Shown: positions 1 to 8,172, counted from the first letter of the stretch. The stretch: 64,000 bases of DNA from Bacillus sp. S/N-304-OC-R1 (GCF_019749375.1 NZ_JACWFE010000001.1:744001-808000), one strand, 5' to 3'. Numbers and translations are program-made. Notes: generated by a model not told the origin, from the letters alone.

Positions 1-733
1 CGTACGCAGTTGTCATAATTCCCCTTGTAATCGGGAGCAGATGTGTTGTAAAAGTAATTGGATTAATCTGTTCATTCCATTTAAGAAGCTGACTCTCGAT
101 TTCGGGTGTATGCTGATGTTCATTTACTTTATACACTCTTAAATTCTCATTTGCTTCTGCAAAGCTCGTATTCCGTGTTAATGATCTTCCTGCACCGGAA
201 ACTCCTGATTTTGCATCAATGATAATACTGGATGGATTGATGAGTTTTTCTTTAACGACTGGGGCAAGACCAAGCAGCGCGGCGGTCGGGTAACAGCCAG
301 GATTAGCGATAAGCTTAGCACCTTTAATTTCTTCCTTATACCATTCAGATAGTCCATACACTGCCCTTTCATATAGTTCTGTATTGACTGGTTCGTGTTT
401 GTACCAGGTTTCATATGTATCTGCAGGTAATCTTAAATCTCCCGATAGATCAATAGCGGTCATATCCTCATTTACAAATTCAGCAGCTAATTTTCCGGAT
501 ATTCCTGAAGGGGTAGCAAGAAAAACAATATCTGAGCTTTCAGCTATTTTGCTTGTATTTATGTTTTGTAGATTGTGATCAATAATGTCATAAAGGTGAG
601 GATATTCCGTCCATATTGGAATATCTTCTTTAGTTGAATGTATAGATTGTATATGAAATTCAGGATGACGCTGCAATATTCTCAGCAGCTCTGCTCCTCC
701 ATACCCCGTTGTTCCAATAATCGAAACCTTCAT
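1..733 (-). CDS. argC: N-acetyl-gamma-glutamyl-phosphate reductase, 3' end beyond window
   Basis: ArgC reduces N-acetyl-glutamyl phosphate to the semialdehyde in arginine biosynthesis, in the cytoplasm. I translated it from the ATG at 731-733: the N-terminus has the NAD(P)-binding motif IIGTTGYGGAELLR, and the active-site cysteine lies in ANPGCYPT near 289-300. About 244 codons are present; the family is about 345 residues long, so the C-terminal third lies left of the window. The rest of an arginine operon probably follows there, but that is not visible. An AT-rich ArgR-like site precedes the start. Confidence 0.95.
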   Translation of the reverse strand, partial: MKVSIIGTTGYGGAELLRILQRHPEFHIQSIHSTKEDIPIWTEYPHLYDIIDHNLQNINTSKIAESSDIVFLATPSGISGKLAAEFVNEDMTAIDLSGDLRLPADTYETWYKHEPVNTELYERAVYGLSEWYKEEIKGAKLIANPGCYPTAALLGLAPVVKEKLINPSSIIIDAKSGVSGAGRSLTRNTSFAEANENLRVYKVNEHQHTPEIESQLLKWNEQINPITFTTHLLPITRGIMTTAY

Positions 734-760
734 CGCTTCTCCCTCATTCATCTTTGTATA

Positions 761-800
761 TTTAATCATTTTTATTTATAAATATAAATTTTATTTCTCT
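761..800 (-). promoter_or_regulatory. possible ArgR/AhrC operator upstream of argC
   Basis: Read on the minus strand this AT-rich stretch contains ATAAATAAAAATGATTA, which resembles the Bacillus ARG box (CATGAATAAAAATKCAAK) at about 12 of 18 positions, next to a second AT-rich half. It sits 30-70 bp upstream of argC, where an ArgR operator is expected. The match is degenerate and the region is AT-rich, so this is tentative. Confidence 0.35.
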
Positions 801-961
801 TATTATAGAAAGTTAAGAAAATAAAATCAACTGTTTTTCTTGAAGTTTTTAAACTTTACAAAATAATAGTGATATTATCCCTTTAGATTGCTTTATAATG
901 AACATAATTAGTTCGTTTTTCCCACGGACAGAGAATACGGGAAAAGGTGGTTTATTAACAT

Positions 962-1654
962 ATGGAGGCCTTGTCAGAGTTTTCTAATGAACTACAAGCG
1001 TTATTGTTGACTGAAAATCATAAACGTAAAGTAGAAAAAGGCACTTTCCTTTTTCAGGAAGGAATGAAAGCTAATGAACTATTTATTATCGAAAGCGGGT
1101 TAATTCAAATTAGCAAAATAGTTCCTGATGGCAGGGAGCTTACTTTGAGAATGTGTTCTAATGGGGATTTAATTGGTGAATTAGCTCTTTTTTGTTCATC
1201 ACCAAAATATATGCTGAACGCAAAAGTTATGGAAAGCGGAGAGGTTACTGTCATTTCACAATATGAACTCGAGGAAAGATTAAAGAAAGAGCATCAGCTG
1301 GCAATTGAGTTAATGAAATGGACAAGTCTTCAATATCGGAAAGCCCAAACAAAATTTAGAGACCTCATTCTCCACGGAAAAAAGGGAGCATTATATTCAA
1401 CTCTAATTAGATTATCAAATAGTTATGGAGAGTTTTCCGAACTAGGAATAACAATTAACATTCCTTTGACTAATCAAGAGCTTGCTAATTTTTGCGGTAC
1501 TTCCAGAGAGGTTGTTAATCGAATGCTAGGTGAGCTTCGAAGAAAAGAAATCGTTTCTGTTGAGAAGGGAATTATTACGATTCATAACCTAGCGTATTTA
1601 AAAAATGAAATAGACTGTGAAAACTGCCCTGTTGAAGTTTGTAATATTGAATGA
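962..1654 (+). CDS. fnr: Crp/Fnr-family oxygen-responsive regulator (Fnr)
   Basis: A 230-aa regulator with an N-terminal cyclic-nucleotide-like domain (about residues 12-120) and a C-terminal helix-turn-helix (LTNQELANFCGTSREVVNR, about 169-187). The C-terminus has Cys219, Cys222 and Cys227 with spacing C-X2-C-X4-C. This is the arrangement of the Bacillus Fnr [4Fe-4S] cluster, whose fourth ligand is an Asp; Asp134 is at about the right distance. It should activate anaerobic genes when oxygen is low. It starts at ATG 962 behind AAAGGTGG. Its neighbours are molybdenum-cofactor genes and an iron-sulfur repair gene, which suits nitrate respiration; no nitrate reductase lies in the window. Confidence 0.88.
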   Translation: MEALSEFSNELQALLLTENHKRKVEKGTFLFQEGMKANELFIIESGLIQISKIVPDGRELTLRMCSNGDLIGELALFCSSPKYMLNAKVMESGEVTVISQYELEERLKKEHQLAIELMKWTSLQYRKAQTKFRDLILHGKKGALYSTLIRLSNSYGEFSELGITINIPLTNQELANFCGTSREVVNRMLGELRRKEIVSVEKGIITIHNLAYLKNEIDCENCPVEVCNIE

Positions 1655-1668
1655 TTATAAAACATGAT

Positions 1669-1702
1669 AAACCGCTTAGAGAGTTTTTTTCTAAGCGGTT
1701 TT
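1669..1702. terminator. bidirectional terminator between fnr and mobB
   Basis: A perfect 11-bp stem (AAACCGCTTAG / CTAAGCGGTTT) encloses a T-rich loop and lies between two convergent genes. Confidence 0.85.
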
Positions 1703-1712
1703 ACCTATATAT

Positions 1713-2243
1713 TTATTTGCTATACTCGCTCATGATATAATTTGTCACCCAGTTTTCACCTGAATGATCATGAATATTGAAGCAAGGGATTGAAGTTTGT
1801 ATTTCCCTAATTGTTGCTTCATCCCAATACAAAATGGATTTTATGTTCGTTAATGACGTTAAAAGCGTTTTGCTTTTGTGATCCTTCAAAATGACAGTCT
1901 TCGGAAAATCAGCTTGTTTAAAGCCTTCAATTAGAATAATATCTGGATTAAATTGATATAAAATGGCGATATGCTCTTGAAGCGTCCAATGATTTTTTTC
2001 CGCTTGAAGAAGCAATCTGCCGTCCCCTTCAACAATTGATGCAAGTGCTCCAGAGGAGATATGCTGACTGGAATCCTTCGATTCAATTAATTCCGGCCTT
2101 CCCCCATGTCCATGATGTTTTATTGTTGCAACTTGCAATTTATGTGAAGCTAAGTGTTGAATAAGTTTATTTACAATTGTCGTTTTGCCGCTATTTTGAT
2201 ACCCGACTACTTGATACACAAAAGGGGCTTTTACCATGGCCAT
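1713..2243 (-). CDS. mobB: molybdopterin-guanine dinucleotide biosynthesis adaptor MobB
   Basis: A 176-aa P-loop protein with an N-terminal Walker A motif GYQNSGKTT (about residues 14-22) and the MobB-typical phrase IKHHGHGG. MobB is a GTP-binding protein that assists the last step of guanylyl-molybdenum cofactor assembly. The gene starts inside the end of moeA (13-bp overlap), so the two are translationally coupled. No mobA is seen next to it. Confidence 0.9.
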   Translation of the reverse strand: MAMVKAPFVYQVVGYQNSGKTTIVNKLIQHLASHKLQVATIKHHGHGGRPELIESKDSSQHISSGALASIVEGDGRLLLQAEKNHWTLQEHIAILYQFNPDIILIEGFKQADFPKTVILKDHKSKTLLTSLTNIKSILYWDEATIREIQTSIPCFNIHDHSGENWVTNYIMSEYSK

Positions 2244-3496
2244 TCGCTGCCATCAAAATCCTCAAGAAGCAAAACATCTACTTCATTGCCCGTTTCGAAG
2301 CCTCTTGTTCCACCAGGAAGAACCATGAGCGAATTAGCTCCCGCAAGGCTCATCACAATATTGGATTTATCCACTCCGCTTGGAGCAACAATTATTTTTC
2401 CATCTTTAATTGTTAAAGCGCTTCTCACGAAACGAGTAAATGGATTCGCCTTTGGGAAATCAGCCATAAGTACTGCCGTTTCTTTCCGTAAATGAGGTTT
2501 ATTTGCAAACAGCATTTTTCTAATGATTGGTCTTGAAAAAAGCTCAAAACCAACATAGCATGCTGATGGATTGCCTGATAAGCCAAATAATAGCTTGCCA
2601 TTCAGCTGCGCTACTGTCGTTACACTGCCTGGCCGCATTGCCACTTTATTAAATAGAACTTCTGCATTCAATTTCTCATAAATGGCTGGAAGATAATCAA
2701 AATCCCCCACTGACACCCCGCCGGTCGTAATTAACATATCTACCTTGCTTAAAGCCGTTTTAAGTGCGCTAAAGCAAGTTTCGAATTCATCTGGAAGTTT
2801 ACCAAAATATTGAACTTCTGCACCTGCACGTTCAATTTGTGCAGCAATCATATAGGAGTTACTATTTCTAATTTTCCCTGGCTCCAAAGGATCATCCACA
2901 TCTAGCAGCTCTGTACCTGTTGCAAATAATCCAACAAGAGGCTTTTTGGCAACCGGTACTTTTGCATAGCCAAAAGTCGCAAGAATCGCTTGGACGCCAG
3001 GATTGATCTTCGTTCCCTTTGTAATAAGGATATCGCCTTCTTTAGCGTCCTCACCTCGGAACGAAATATTATCCCCCGAATTAAATGAACGTTTAATCGA
3101 CATATATGGTTTTCCGTCTTTTTCATACCCATTAGTTAATTCTAGCATCACAACAGCGTCACATTCTTCTGGCATTTGTGCTCCAGTCATAATTCTAACT
3201 GCCTGAAAGGCCTCAACCTTTTTCCCTGTAACTGAACCAGCACCGATGTGATCAATCACTTCAAACTCAACAGGATGATTCTGTGAGGCTTCCTTCGTGT
3301 CAATTGCCCTCACAGCAAACCCATCATATGGGGACCGATTAAAATGAGGCACATCATTTGTTGCTGTAATATCCTTCGCTAAATACCGGCCAAAGCTGTC
3401 ATTTATTGAAACGTATTCTGTTTGGCCTGTTTTTTGAAATTTCATTACCCGCTGAACAGCTTCTCCAACAGGAATTGGCGTTCTTCTCTCAACCAA
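2231..3496 (-). CDS. moeA: molybdopterin molybdenumtransferase MoeA
   Basis: MoeA (421 aa, normal length) inserts molybdate into adenylylated molybdopterin. Family motifs seen are NRSPYDGFAVRA near the N-terminus, TGAQMPEECDAVV, the MoCF-domain motif TTGGVSVGDFDY, and GLSGNPSACYVGF. The start is TTG at 3494-3496, chosen because AGGAG lies 9 nt upstream and the frame has no ATG near the N-terminus. It forms an operon with mobB and is divergent from the RIC gene. Together with mobB and fnr it points to a molybdoenzyme elsewhere, probably nitrate reductase (inference). Confidence 0.93.
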   Translation of the reverse strand: MVERRTPIPVGEAVQRVMKFQKTGQTEYVSINDSFGRYLAKDITATNDVPHFNRSPYDGFAVRAIDTKEASQNHPVEFEVIDHIGAGSVTGKKVEAFQAVRIMTGAQMPEECDAVVMLELTNGYEKDGKPYMSIKRSFNSGDNISFRGEDAKEGDILITKGTKINPGVQAILATFGYAKVPVAKKPLVGLFATGTELLDVDDPLEPGKIRNSNSYMIAAQIERAGAEVQYFGKLPDEFETCFSALKTALSKVDMLITTGGVSVGDFDYLPAIYEKLNAEVLFNKVAMRPGSVTTVAQLNGKLLFGLSGNPSACYVGFELFSRPIIRKMLFANKPHLRKETAVLMADFPKANPFTRFVRSALTIKDGKIIVAPSGVDKSNIVMSLAGANSLMVLPGGTRGFETGNEVDVLLLEDFDGSEWPW

Positions 3497-3530
3497 TTTG
3501 ATCAGCTCCTAAGGACTACTCTATCTTTAT

Positions 3531-3560
3531 ATTATAGGTGTATGGAAAATGATTCAACAA
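3531..3560 (-). promoter_or_regulatory. probable sigma-A promoter of moeA-mobB
   Basis: On the minus strand, TTGTTG (3555-3560) and TATAAT (3531-3536) are separated by 18 bp. The perfect -10 lies about 35 bp upstream of the moeA start. Confidence 0.6.
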
Positions 3561-3598
3561 AATAAGGTGCTCATGTTTTACTAAAAAAAATCTAAAAG

Positions 3599-3614
3599 TG
3601 TGATGCCGGTCACC
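3599..3614 (+). promoter_or_regulatory. Fnr box upstream of the RIC gene
   Basis: TGTGA-TGCCGG-TCACC matches the Bacillus Fnr consensus TGTGA-N6-TCACa/t at nine of ten core positions. A -10-like TATGAT at 3636-3641 predicts a transcription start near 3648, which places the centre of the box at about -41.5, the usual position for Fnr activation. The fnr gene itself lies 2 kb away. Confidence 0.7.
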
Positions 3615-3683
3615 ATGTCTTATCAAGAAATTCATTATGATTATATTGTAAGTTTACAAATTAATTGAAGGGGGATTATTTAC

Positions 3684-4379
3684 ATGAGCTTACCTTTTTC
3701 TGAAACAACATTAGTCAAGGATATCGTTAATATACAGCCTAAAACAAGTGATGTTTTTAAACGCTATCGGATAGATTTTTGCTGTGGTGGTAACACACCT
3801 TTAATTACAGCTGTCGCTGCCCAGTCTGTTAATATTGAGAAATTGATGGCAGATTTACAAGGGATATATCATAAAGAGGAAAATCAAAAGGATGATGTAG
3901 AAGTGTGGACTGATAGTTCTACAGAAGAAATTATTAATCATGTGAAGGAGCATTATCACCGTCCTCTATTAGATGAACTTGCTCAGCTTAGTCCTTATGT
4001 GACCAAGGTGACAAAAGTACATGGAGACCTCCATCCCGAATTAATCAAGGTAAATGAATTATTTTTTGAATTCAAAAAAGAAATGATTGAGCATACATCA
4101 AAAGAAGAGGACATTGTCTTTCCAATGTTAAAAAAATTAGAAGACTCTACGATTGATAATGCAGACGAGATGATCCGATATATTAAAGAACTCGAAAATG
4201 AACATGACCATGCTGGTGAACTATTAAAAGCTCTTAGATCGGTTACTTCTGACTATAAGCTTCCTTACGCTTCTTGTGGTACTTATACTCTTGTTTATAA
4301 GCGACTTGAAATGCTGGAGGAACAAACATTTATGCATGTACATTTAGAAAATAATATATTATTTCCTAGGTATATATAG
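3684..4379 (+). CDS. RIC-family di-iron protein, repair of iron-sulfur centres (ScdA/YtfE type)
   Basis: A 231-aa protein with an N-terminal ScdA_N domain (residues 1-60) carrying the typical FCCGGN motif, then a hemerythrin-like four-helix domain. Candidate di-iron ligands are in HYHRPLLDEL, IEHTSKEEDIVFP, ENEHDHAGEL and MHVHLENNILFP. RIC proteins repair iron-sulfur clusters damaged by nitric oxide or oxidants. ATG 3684 follows GAAGGGGG. Control by Fnr is suggested by the box at 3599. It stands alone, divergent from moeA, and is consistent with protection during nitrate or nitrite respiration. Confidence 0.9.
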   Translation: MSLPFSETTLVKDIVNIQPKTSDVFKRYRIDFCCGGNTPLITAVAAQSVNIEKLMADLQGIYHKEENQKDDVEVWTDSSTEEIINHVKEHYHRPLLDELAQLSPYVTKVTKVHGDLHPELIKVNELFFEFKKEMIEHTSKEEDIVFPMLKKLEDSTIDNADEMIRYIKELENEHDHAGELLKALRSVTSDYKLPYASCGTYTLVYKRLEMLEEQTFMHVHLENNILFPRYI

Positions 4380-4413
4380 ATTAAATACGAAACTCTGAGC
4401 CAAACTGAGGCAA

Positions 4414-4889
4414 CTATCCGCCAATATAGGACATCTCAATTTTCTTTCGATTTTGTGCCGTTTCCTCGGTACGTTCATCTGAATAGCGATCATTTCGCTT
4501 GCTCCAAATATCAATTATTCTCTGTTTTATGTCATTCTCTGTAGCTCCATTTCTCATAAACCCTTTTATATCATGACCTTCCCCATTAAATAAGCAGGTG
4601 AAAATTTTCCATCTGCCAGCTTTTTAACTAGAGTAGGCAAATCCTTACGAAGAAGCGGTTCACCGCCAGTAAGTCTAATTTTCTCTACACCAAGCTCCAC
4701 AAATACTTTCGCAAGCTGTTCAATTTCTTCATATGTTAAAAGCTCGCCTTTCGGCAAAAATGCAAAATCAGGACCAAATTTTTCAGCAGGCATACAGTAC
4801 GTGCATCGAAAGTTACAGCGATCTATTACAGAAATCCGTAAATTTCTTAGTGTCCTGTTTAATTGATCTTTTATCATTGTTTTTTCCAT
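4414..4889 (-). pseudogene. moaA: moaA remnant, internal deletion plus frameshift
   Basis: The first ~97 residues are those of MoaA (GTP 3',8-cyclase), including the radical-SAM cluster motif CNFRCTYC and the motif [13 protein letters not shown]. After KKLADGKF the frame ends quickly (stop at 4566). In another frame directly after, 4598-4414 encodes the C-terminal end of Moa[18 protein letters not shown], then NDRYSDERTEETAQNRKK and MSYIGG before a stop. About 170 internal codons are missing, and the two ends are out of frame. Two of the three cysteines of the second cluster are lost, so no active enzyme can be made. The next base-level check is whether a second, intact moaA exists. Confidence 0.88.
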
Positions 4890-5064
4890 CCAATCAGCTC
4901 CAAATTAAGAGTGACCATTATAAGCAATCTAACTAATTTATTTCCTGCTTTTAGTATGCCCTAATTAGAAGGCAATACTGTTAAATCGCTCTTATAACGT
5001 ATTATAAGTGAAATATTCGAGAACAATAGTGAGATTTTTCACTATTGTTTTCCAAAAGCTAATA

Positions 5065-5102
5065 TGAAACAAAAAACAGCAGGACATTTGAGCCCCTGCT
5101 GT
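5065..5102 (-). terminator. terminator of the yitW-dsrE operon
   Basis: ACAGCAGG and CCTGCTGT form an 8-bp stem; on the minus strand it is followed by TTTTTTG. It ends at the stop codon of the DsrE-family gene. Confidence 0.8.
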
Positions 5103-5441
5103 CTAAGAAATTGTGATCACTTCATATTTCGCTGCCAAATCGAGGAATACAGGCATCCCGCTAATTTTGCCGGCGATTAATTGATTTTCAACATCGTAAT
5201 AATCAACACATGTTTTACAAGCAATTACATCTACGCCCTTTTCCTCAAGTTCTTTCAAGTGAACAGAAACAAAAGATTTTTCAGTTAATGTAAGAACACC
5301 GCTGTTCATGCAGAAGATAGCCACAGGCAATTCCTCTCTCTGCTTAAGTAAAGTAAAGAAAGTTTCAAGAACTCCTTCACCTAGTTCTTTATCACCTTTG
5401 CCAAGCTGATCTGAGCTTACAAGAATGACTTTATTCTTCAA
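5103..5441 (-). CDS. DsrE/YedF-like small protein
   Basis: A 112-aa protein with the DsrE-type alpha/beta fold pattern: VILVSSDQLGKGDKELGE at the start and VDVIACKTCVDYYD near residue 75, with a Cys-X2-Cys pair. Members of this family handle sulfur or selenium in sulfurtransferase systems; the exact role here is not known. The start is TTG at 5439-5441, with AGAGGTG seven bases upstream. It follows yitW by 12 bp in a two-gene operon, suggesting a link to iron-sulfur or sulfur handling (inference). Confidence 0.7.
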   Translation of the reverse strand: MKNKVILVSSDQLGKGDKELGEGVLETFFTLLKQREELPVAIFCMNSGVLTLTEKSFVSVHLKELEEKGVDVIACKTCVDYYDVENQLIAGKISGMPVFLDLAAKYEVITIS

Positions 5442-5453
5442 CAGTATTCACCT

Positions 5454-5771
5454 CTACCGAACCCCTAATGCAATCTTCGCATATCGGGACATTCTATCCT
5501 TGGACCATGGCGGATTCCAAACAATATTAACTTCCGTATCCTTTACTTCCGGAATATCAGCCAAAGCACTCTTAACATTATCAACAATTGTTCCAGCTAG
5601 AGGACAGCCCATTGATGTTAGTGTCATATCGATAGTTACTGTTCCAGCGTCATCCATTTTTACATCGTAAACTAATCCAAGATTTACGATATCCACACCA
5701 AGTTCAGGGTCAACAACGAGCTCAAGTGCTCCCATAATACTGTCCTTTAAATCTTGATCCATTTCAAACAC
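5454..5771 (-). CDS. yitW: MIP18/SufT-like metal-sulfur cluster assembly factor (YitW)
   Basis: A 105-aa DUF59 protein with the family signatures DPELGVDIVNLGLVYDV and MTLTSMGCPLAGTIVDNV, the latter holding the conserved cysteine. DUF59/MIP18 proteins assist maturation of iron-sulfur proteins. Full length for the family. Position beside yitV and yitU agrees with the B. subtilis order. The downstream DsrE-family gene is probably cotranscribed. Confidence 0.9.
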   Translation of the reverse strand: MFEMDQDLKDSIMGALELVVDPELGVDIVNLGLVYDVKMDDAGTVTIDMTLTSMGCPLAGTIVDNVKSALADIPEVKDTEVNIVWNPPWSKDRMSRYAKIALGVR

Positions 5772-5833
5772 TCCTTCTTCTATGTATCTTATGCTATCTT
5801 ATCAAAAATAATTTGAATAATGAATGATTAGCA

Positions 5834-6610
5834 TCACTTTGACAATAAATGTGTTTCAAACCATTTTACTGTTTCTAAAACTCCATTCGTGCTAACCTTA
5901 TGACCTGCTTTTTCCTCACTAATAAACTGTAGATAATTAGGCACTTCATCATATAAAGGTCTAACCGTTTCATAAAAATGAAAGGCAGGGCCAAATGGTA
6001 CTACTGAATCCTGCTTGCCATGCCAGAACAGCAACGGCCTGTTATTAAGCTTTTCCGGCTGTAAGCTTAAATCAAGATTTCTAATTTTGTTCATTAGTTG
6101 AGTCATCTCTTCCTCTGTTAAAGGAAGATCAATTCCATTGCGTTTAAGTTCATCAATTTGCTGAAGAGCAAACTTTTCATAATATGGCATCCCCATTAAG
6201 CTCACTGCTGCCTTAATCCAGGAATACTGCGAAAGTGAACCTAATGTAATAATACCGCCCATTGATGTACCGACAACACCTATTCTTTCTGGGTCAATCA
6301 ATTTCTTTTCTTCAAAAAAGTCCTTTACTTTAGCAAGCTCTTCTATTGTTTGAATAATTATATCCCAAAAGTGGATATTTAATTGCTGTCCTGTTAAACC
6401 GATACTTCTTTCCCCATGATGTAGCGCCTCAGGCAGTACAACACGGAACCCTTTTTCAGCAAGAAGGTAAGCATAATGCAGATTAAACTCCTTCCTGCTT
6501 GAAAAACCGTGAATAAATATCACTAACGGTAGTTTTTCCTCTCGTTTGTTCGCACAAACTATATGCAAAAAAGGAATGTCATTAATTTTAGCATTTTCTA
6601 CTGTAATCAA
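5834..6610 (-). CDS. yitV: alpha/beta hydrolase, esterase YitV
   Basis: A serine hydrolase with the oxyanion/entry motif IFIHGFSSRKE, nucleophile elbow GVVGTSMGGI, acid in FWHGKQDSVVPF and terminal His in EKAGHKVS. It resembles the YitV carboxylesterase group; the substrate is unknown. The frame is open to an ATG at 6637, but AGTAGGAGG lies inside that extension, seven bases before a TTG at 6608-6610. I take the TTG as the start, giving 258 residues, close to YitV. Confidence 0.85.
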   Translation of the reverse strand: MITVENAKINDIPFLHIVCANKREEKLPLVIFIHGFSSRKEFNLHYAYLLAEKGFRVVLPEALHHGERSIGLTGQQLNIHFWDIIIQTIEELAKVKDFFEEKKLIDPERIGVVGTSMGGIITLGSLSQYSWIKAAVSLMGMPYYEKFALQQIDELKRNGIDLPLTEEEMTQLMNKIRNLDLSLQPEKLNNRPLLFWHGKQDSVVPFGPAFHFYETVRPLYDEVPNYLQFISEEKAGHKVSTNGVLETVKWFETHLLSK

Positions 6611-6875
6611 TGTTAAACCTCCTACTGATTTCGCCATAGCGAAATTACACGTTAAACAAATTTAAAATTTATGTTAATTAATAATGAAATCGTTAATTTT
6701 TTACAAAACGAACGAATATTTGTTAACATAGTGGTTATAGTTAATTATTCTGTTTCAAAATAAGGATTAAAGGGTACGTAGAGGGAACAGATAATTTTAG
6801 TGTACCATGTGGACTTTTATTTTCCTAAGCATTGCACTTGAAATAGAAAAAAATGTATAAGAAGGTGTTGTTATT

Positions 6876-7691
6876 ATGGCAGAAAAACATTTAATTGCAC
6901 TAGATCTTGACGGGACTTTATTAAAAGACAATAAAACAATATCCCAAAATACAAAGAAAGTAATACAAAAAGCCCGCGAAGAAGGGCATATTGTCATGAT
7001 TGCAACTGGAAGACCTTTTCGTTCAAGTGAAATTTATTATAAAGAAATGAATCTTGATACTCCAATTGTTAATTTCAATGGTGCCTTTGTGCATCATCCA
7101 AAGGATAAGAGCTGGGGAGTTTATCATTCCCCATTTGAAGTCGATATCGCAAAAGAAATTGTTGAAGCATGCAGCTCATTTCATTTTCATAACATCATTG
7201 CAGAAGTCATTGATGACGTTTATTTTCATTATCAGGATAAGAAACTATTAGAAATATTTGGCTTTGGCGAGCCTCATGTAACGACTGGTGATTTGAGAAG
7301 TTTTCTTCAAACATCCCCTACCAGTATGCTGATTCATACTGATCAGGAGCATGTGAAATCGATTCGTGATCACCTATCAAGTTTGCATGCAGAAGTAATC
7401 GATCACCGCAGCTGGGCTGCTCCTTATCATGTCATTGAAATTGTGAAAGCTGGATTGAATAAAGCGGTTGGTCTCAAAAAAGCTGCTGATTATTTCCAAA
7501 TTCCTTCAGAAAGAATTATTGCTTTTGGCGATGAAGATAATGACCTCGAAATGCTTGATTATGCAGGCTATGGAATTGCAATGGGAAATGCAATTGATGA
7601 ATTGAAATCAATTGCCAAAGAAGTGACCTTAACAAATGAAGAAGATGGGGTCGCTGTTTACTTAAATGATTTATTAAATTTAAAATTATAA
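6876..7691 (+). CDS. yitU: Cof-type HAD-IIB phosphatase YitU
   Basis: A 271-aa haloacid-dehalogenase phosphatase: motif I ALDLDGTLLKD (nucleophile Asp), motif II MIATGRPF, and motif IV IAFGDEDNDLEML, with a C2-type cap between. B. subtilis YitU can dephosphorylate 5-amino-6-(5-phosphoribitylamino)uracil in riboflavin synthesis and FMN-like compounds; the same role is likely but not proven here. The start is ATG 6876 after AAGAAGGTG. It is divergent from yitV, as in B. subtilis. Confidence 0.88.
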   Translation: MAEKHLIALDLDGTLLKDNKTISQNTKKVIQKAREEGHIVMIATGRPFRSSEIYYKEMNLDTPIVNFNGAFVHHPKDKSWGVYHSPFEVDIAKEIVEACSSFHFHNIIAEVIDDVYFHYQDKKLLEIFGFGEPHVTTGDLRSFLQTSPTSMLIHTDQEHVKSIRDHLSSLHAEVIDHRSWAAPYHVIEIVKAGLNKAVGLKKAADYFQIPSERIIAFGDEDNDLEMLDYAGYGIAMGNAIDELKSIAKEVTLTNEEDGVAVYLNDLLNLKL

Positions 7692-7742
7692 TTTTGACTG
7701 TTTGTAGAAAAAGCACCATCATATTCCCCTTTTTAAAATGGC

Positions 7743-7762
7743 TGATTAGCATATACTAATCA
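7743..7762. promoter_or_regulatory. perfect inverted repeat upstream of two small genes
   Basis: TGATTAG-N6-CTAATCA, a perfect 7-bp palindrome, is 54 bp upstream of the 50-aa gene. It includes CATATACTA, which fits a sigma-K -10 element (CATANNNTA), but no matching -35 is evident. It may be an operator or promoter element. Confidence 0.35.
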
Positions 7763-7816
7763 ACGAGGAAGCAGTTATCCTGCTTTCACAATCAACTTCA
7801 CTTGGAGGGGATTCGA

Positions 7817-7969
7817 ATGGGTAAACGTAATAAATCTAAACGCTTTGTACAACAAGGTTCAGATTCAGTTAAAAAGCATGCAGAACGTATCCCATATCGC
7901 TCAACTTACGCAGAGGCTGAAGCTGAAAAAATGGCTAATGTGAAAGAATCCACTCTTGGAGGAATTTAG
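7817..7969 (+). CDS. small basic protein of unknown function, 50 aa
   Basis: The ORF begins at ATG 7817 behind GGAGGGG with 7-nt spacing and ends at TAG 7967-7969. The N-terminus is rich in Lys and Arg (MGKRNKSKRF), and the second half is acidic and Ala-rich (TYAEAEAEKMANVKES). Size and composition are like many small sporulation-associated Bacillus proteins, but I do not recognise the family. The next gene begins 1 bp after its stop and its ribosome site lies within this ORF, so the two are cotranscribed. Confidence 0.75.
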   Translation: MGKRNKSKRFVQQGSDSVKKHAERIPYRSTYAEAEAEKMANVKESTLGGI

Positions 7970-7970
7970 C

Positions 7971-8171
7971 ATGGGGAACAGGCTGTTTCAAGAAACTAGA
8001 CAATCTGTTGACATGGCTAAAAATGCTGATTCCTCTGATCGATTAGCAGCTGTGAATAAAGCAAAGAACGCTTTAAGCTCAGCCTATGCAAACTCGACAA
8101 GGGCAGAGCAAGCGCAGCTTGCGGAAATGCAGCAGGAGCTGGACAGCATTTCCTCTAATCTCCAATCATAA
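7971..8171 (+). CDS. DUF3813-like small protein, 66 aa
   Basis: A small helical protein (RLFQETRQSVDMAKNADS; NKAKNALSSAYANSTRAEQAQLAEMQQEL). It resembles DUF3813 of Bacillaceae, of unknown function. The frame could begin at a TTG at 7956, but GGAGG at 7958-7962 lies 8 nt before ATG 7971, so that ATG is the start. It is coupled to the preceding 50-aa gene, and a strong terminator follows. Confidence 0.7.
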   Translation: MGNRLFQETRQSVDMAKNADSSDRLAAVNKAKNALSSAYANSTRAEQAQLAEMQQELDSISSNLQS

Positions 8172-8172
8172 A

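Noticed and set aside
900-916. LexA-like palindrome GAAC-N7-GTTC upstream of fnr
   Set aside because: The spacer is 7 bp where the Bacillus LexA site needs 4.
5813-5832. Second FadR-like site (TGAATAATGAATGATTA) near the end of yitV
   Set aside because: Only one half matches, and it lies downstream of both genes.
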